Source: Clavulina sp. PMI_390 (Eukaryota > Basidiomycota > Agaricomycetes > Cantharellales > Hydnaceae). From it: a DNA stretch of 64,000 nucleotides. Positions within the stretch are counted from its first letter, which is position 1. Every line of letters begins with the position of its first letter. The position numbers were made by a program, and so were the translations under genes. The notes under the pieces were generated by a model that saw nothing but the letters and a program-made list of their open reading frames with translations, was not told where the DNA came from and did no database searches. The stretch spans positions 18,667 through 82,666 of the forward strand of contig WIDE01000122.1 in assembly GCA_015039315.1 (NCBI GenBank), written 5' to 3'. Below are positions 59,097-64,000 of the stretch, piece by piece.

Positions 59097-61506
59097 ATGT
59101 CGCTTTCGTATCTCGAGTCAATCCTAACGGAGAGAACTCGGCTGCTTAGTCGCCAAACTACCGAGCGTCGCGTCTACACTGAGGAGCCCGAGGCCATTCA
59201 AGACGCTGCCGCAGAGGGTGCAGCCACAGAAGAGCCTGAGAACGGCGAGCTACCCTCAGAGGATGTTGAAGCAGTACCATTGATCAATCCACACCCCTAC
59301 CCATCTCTGAAACGCGCTCTCGAACTTGTCGCTGCGGAACTTGCGGATGAGACCCCCTCAGGCCATTTCTGTTGGCATTACCTTACTCCGCAACACCTGA
59401 GCAACCTTATCCCCCTCGCCCCGGAGTCTCCCACCCGAAACGCCTCATTTACGATCGCTCTAGCTCTTTATATTCAAATCATTGTCACAGCCAAGAAGAG
59501 CACGACCCCTCTGCAGAAAGCTTCCGTGTCGAGGACAGCAAGACAAATAATTGACGAATTCTGGGACGTCTTCAGACAGGATATGGGTTGGGAAGATGAC
59601 ATTGGAGACGAAACCCGGGACTCTGGAGAACTCCTTTGGATGCCTGTGTTGCTCGCCCAGGCCGATGACGTTGAACCTGGATCGAGCACTCAGTACCTGG
59701 GCGCCGTATGGACCACTGGTAAGTGTCCGTTTTGCTTGTGAATAAGAAATCATACTAATTCACGTTTACTTAGTTGCCGAGCTGCTTGACGTCACTCCCC
59801 GCACCTCTCTCCTGGTTGAGTATCCACCAATCGCCTGGGCTGTTGAGTATTCCTGGATGTATGGCGCACCTATCCACCACACACGAACCCCAAGCCGATA
59901 CCCCGCAATCCTCTCACTCAAGAGGCGACTATCTGCGCTAACTACCCCAAGGTGAATGCTCTCGCTTTTGCTTTGTTCTCTGGCAAAGGCTAACCGCTAG
60001 TTCCATAGGGTATCACATCTTCTAGATGCCGCAATATTCACGGCCTACCTCATCAGCAGCATTCATATAGTCACCCAGGGACTACGTGAGTCGTTCAACG
60101 CGCACGACACCTGGGTCATAACATACTCGGCCTACTCCCTCCTCCCTTATCCATCACCCCTTTCCTCATTCTTCCCCTGGCTCTGGAAGGGCGGTACACC
60201 GATGCTTCTTCCGAGAAAAAGGAAATACTACCTTCCACGCCGATTCGGCTTCCTGCTTGTGCTGCTCGCATACTTCCTTCCCCTGTTCCCCATACTTCTC
60301 CTTCGCCTATTCGGCTCATACCCACTCTCAGCCGGGAAGTTCACTCTTGCTCGTCCTCAACCACAAACTCTACCACACTTCGTTCTGCTTGCATCTATTG
60401 GATGGAACGCCTTTCGTCTCATCGTGGCACCGTACATGTCACCTGGATGGGTCCTGCTATTCCCTCTCCGTTCCTCCCTTATCCCAGCGCTCGAGTTCCA
60501 GAGATTTTTGTGGCCTGTTGTTGGCCGTCCAGTGTTATATTTTGCACCCCTTCTCCTTGGATTCGGGTTGGTTCTCAGTCTGAGCATGGATGATCCCTGG
60601 AACGTGCAAGTTCAGACCACGATAGAGAAGGGTATAAATGGGCTCATGCATATGGGACGACCCGATGTTGGTGAAGCCGTCCAAATGAACGTGATACTTC
60701 CCGCACCGTACGACACGCGCGAAGCGTTTTTCTCGTTCTTCCTGCTTGCTCTCTGCCTCTGGTTCTTCTTTGCGTTGGCATCACTCATCCGAGTCGCTGC
60801 TTCCTTCTCCCTCTCCCTTGTTCGTACCTCCCCATCCTCCTCCCTTCAAGTACCTTCGTCGCCAACAGGTGCCAATGGGCGCCACATGTCGATATATTCT
60901 GCTCTCGCAGTTGGGGGAGACGGACGATCGCCCACGTCGCCTGTTGGATCACGATTTTTGAATCTTAGACCTGAACCTCCTCCCACGAACGGGACTAACG
61001 GGACAACGCAGAACCAGGATCAACCTGTCCCAAGAACCCAACCCTCGCAGCCTCAGATCCAGATCCAGACCCAAACGTTGCGCACACCAGTGACCTCAAC
61101 ATCATATTCTCCGGATGACGGCAGTGATGAGGATGACGCCCCACTACGCCCCGATGCGGCCCGACTGCTTCTTCACTATTCTCTCCTATACGGCTCAGGC
61201 GTTGGCGCGACTACTGTGCATAATCCAAAGCGATACTTCCCGGTCCCACTCTCGGCATTATCCCTCCTATTTATTGAACTGCCCACTCTCTTACTCTCTT
61301 TATTCATGCTTGTGGGCCCCACCGCCTCCTCTTCAGCGGAGAGACAAGGCCGTGAAACAAAGTTGTTGGTTGAAAGGATCATGGGCTGGTTGGATCTTGG
61401 TGAGGAAATTCTTTGGTGGATCTTTGTCTGGCCTCCGTCCGTGCTACTGGCAGCAGTATGGGGGTGGGGATCGGGTGCACCGGCAGATTGGGTTAGGGGA
61501 TCATAG
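59097..61506 (+). CDS. Conserved polytopic membrane protein of unknown function
   Basis: Exons 59097-59718, 59774-59951 and 60009-61506 (introns of 55 and 57 bp); 765 aa. The first about 270 residues are soluble, with an acidic segment (EEPENGELPSED). At least six hydrophobic segments follow (for example FGFLLVLLAYFLPLFPILLLRLFG, VLYFAPLLLGFGLVLSL, AFFSFFLLALCLWFFFALASL, YFPVPLSALSLLFIELPTLLLSLF). A Ser/Pro/Gln-rich hydrophilic loop (about 540-650) lies between the last two groups. The C-terminus is Trp-rich (WWIFVWPPSVLLAAVWGWG). I do not recognise a named family; the composition suggests a fungal-specific endomembrane protein. Its place among housekeeping genes suggests a conserved core gene. 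Confidence 0.75.
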
Positions 61507-61618
61507 CATGGGATCCCTAGTTCGCAAGCTGTAATTACACATTTGTAGATACTCGAGTTGCATGTACAAAATCGAAAGCAAGGGACCTCAATTCTAAGCA
61601 ACAGCATAGCAGAGCGAA

Positions 61619-63502
<1,884 letters not shown>

Positions 63503-63730
63503 TGTAGAGCGTAGAGAGCGAGTTTGTGGAAGGAGTCAGAAGCAGTGTGGTGGAAGCAGTGCAGGCGATCAACTTGAAGTTACCATTCGATCGGACCCGA
63601 CCCAAACAGCGACAAAGAGTCTCAGCCAAAGCGGGTTCGTGAGCCGCATCCGTCAATTGCATCCGCGATACAGCTATGAAACGTTTCACAACACCAACTT
63701 CCGCAACTGACATCAAGAATTTGTCAAGTA

Positions 63731-64000
63731 ATGTCAATATCTATTGACCCATCGCTCTTCACCGTCGGCGACGACCACACGTCAGTGTCATCGATCGGCG
63801 TCAATAGAGGTAGATACAAGTCTAAGTGCGCAACCACGATGCTCCGTGCTTCTTCTCGCTCTATCCGTCTCGCGCTCATGAATGGGCGCTATAGGGAGGA
63901 ATGAAGTAACAGGTCAGATCGGCCAGACTGTCGCGGTGAAACCTCTTACCAGCACAAATGCGACTCCGCGAATGATCATCTGGTACAGTTCTTTGAAGTC
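63731..64000 (+). CDS. Possible 5' end of a gene running off the right edge
   Basis: An ATG at 63731 opens a 57-codon frame (MSISIDPSLFTVGDDH...) divergent from the sirtuin gene, with GT donor-like sites (for example about 63809) and an acceptor-like CCAG at about 63953 followed by another open stretch to the window end. This looks like a first exon plus intron of a gene cut by the window. Function unknown and the exon limits unsettled. Confidence 0.3.

Overview
This window reads as nuclear DNA of a filamentous basidiomycete, most likely an Agaricomycete. Genes are dense and on both strands. Almost all are interrupted by 50-100 bp GT-AG introns, and exons join in frame at most junctions checked by hand. 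The F-box-like proteins (LPxELLxxIF ... LSHVSRxWRxVA ... LWSxL) are the kind expanded in Agaricomycetes such as Ceratobasidiaceae. That placement is inference only. No prokaryotic, viral, transposon, rRNA, tRNA or CRISPR feature was found.

Layout. (1) 1-5.2 kb: three F-box-like genes, the second and third being tandem duplicates. (2) 5.2-11.3 kb: a 6.1 kb stretch without recognisable genes, upstream of (3) a long bZIP factor (11.3-14.0 kb) with a CREB/ATF-type basic region, a short hydrophobic segment after the zipper and a methionine-rich repeat. (4) 15.5-16.1 kb: a frame-broken cyclophilin relic. (5) 17.5-23.1 kb: two tandem cytochrome b5/acyl-CoA dehydrogenase fusion genes on the minus strand, each with a 9-nt micro-exon. 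(6) 23.9-32.0 kb: three 14-TM DHA2-type MFS transporter genes; two more paralogues lie at 43.0-48.9 kb. All five share one six-exon architecture. (7) 32.8-34.3 kb: an F-box-like gene with a frameshifted C-terminus. (8) 35.1-38.4 kb: Hub1 (ubiquitin-like), a divergent TMEM70-like mitochondrial membrane protein and a Gep4-type phosphatidylglycerophosphatase. (9) 39.1-42.2 kb and about 49.3-50.0 kb: three poorly known proteins sharing a Zn2Cys6-like cysteine spacing. (10) 51.0-63.5 kb: conserved housekeeping genes: an EF-hand MscS channel, cytosolic asparaginyl-tRNA synthetase, a conserved polytopic membrane protein and a SIRT2/Hst2-like sirtuin. The start of another gene may lie at the right edge.

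The left two thirds looks like accessory sequence dominated by gene duplication (F-box, b5-ACAD, MFS); the right third is syntenic-type core genome. The duplicated b5-ACAD pair next to MFS exporters is the best candidate for a functional module (lipid or acyl-thioester oxidation plus export), but nothing in the sequence proves co-function. Exon coordinates in the entries are my own splice-site assignments, checked for phase and family continuity.
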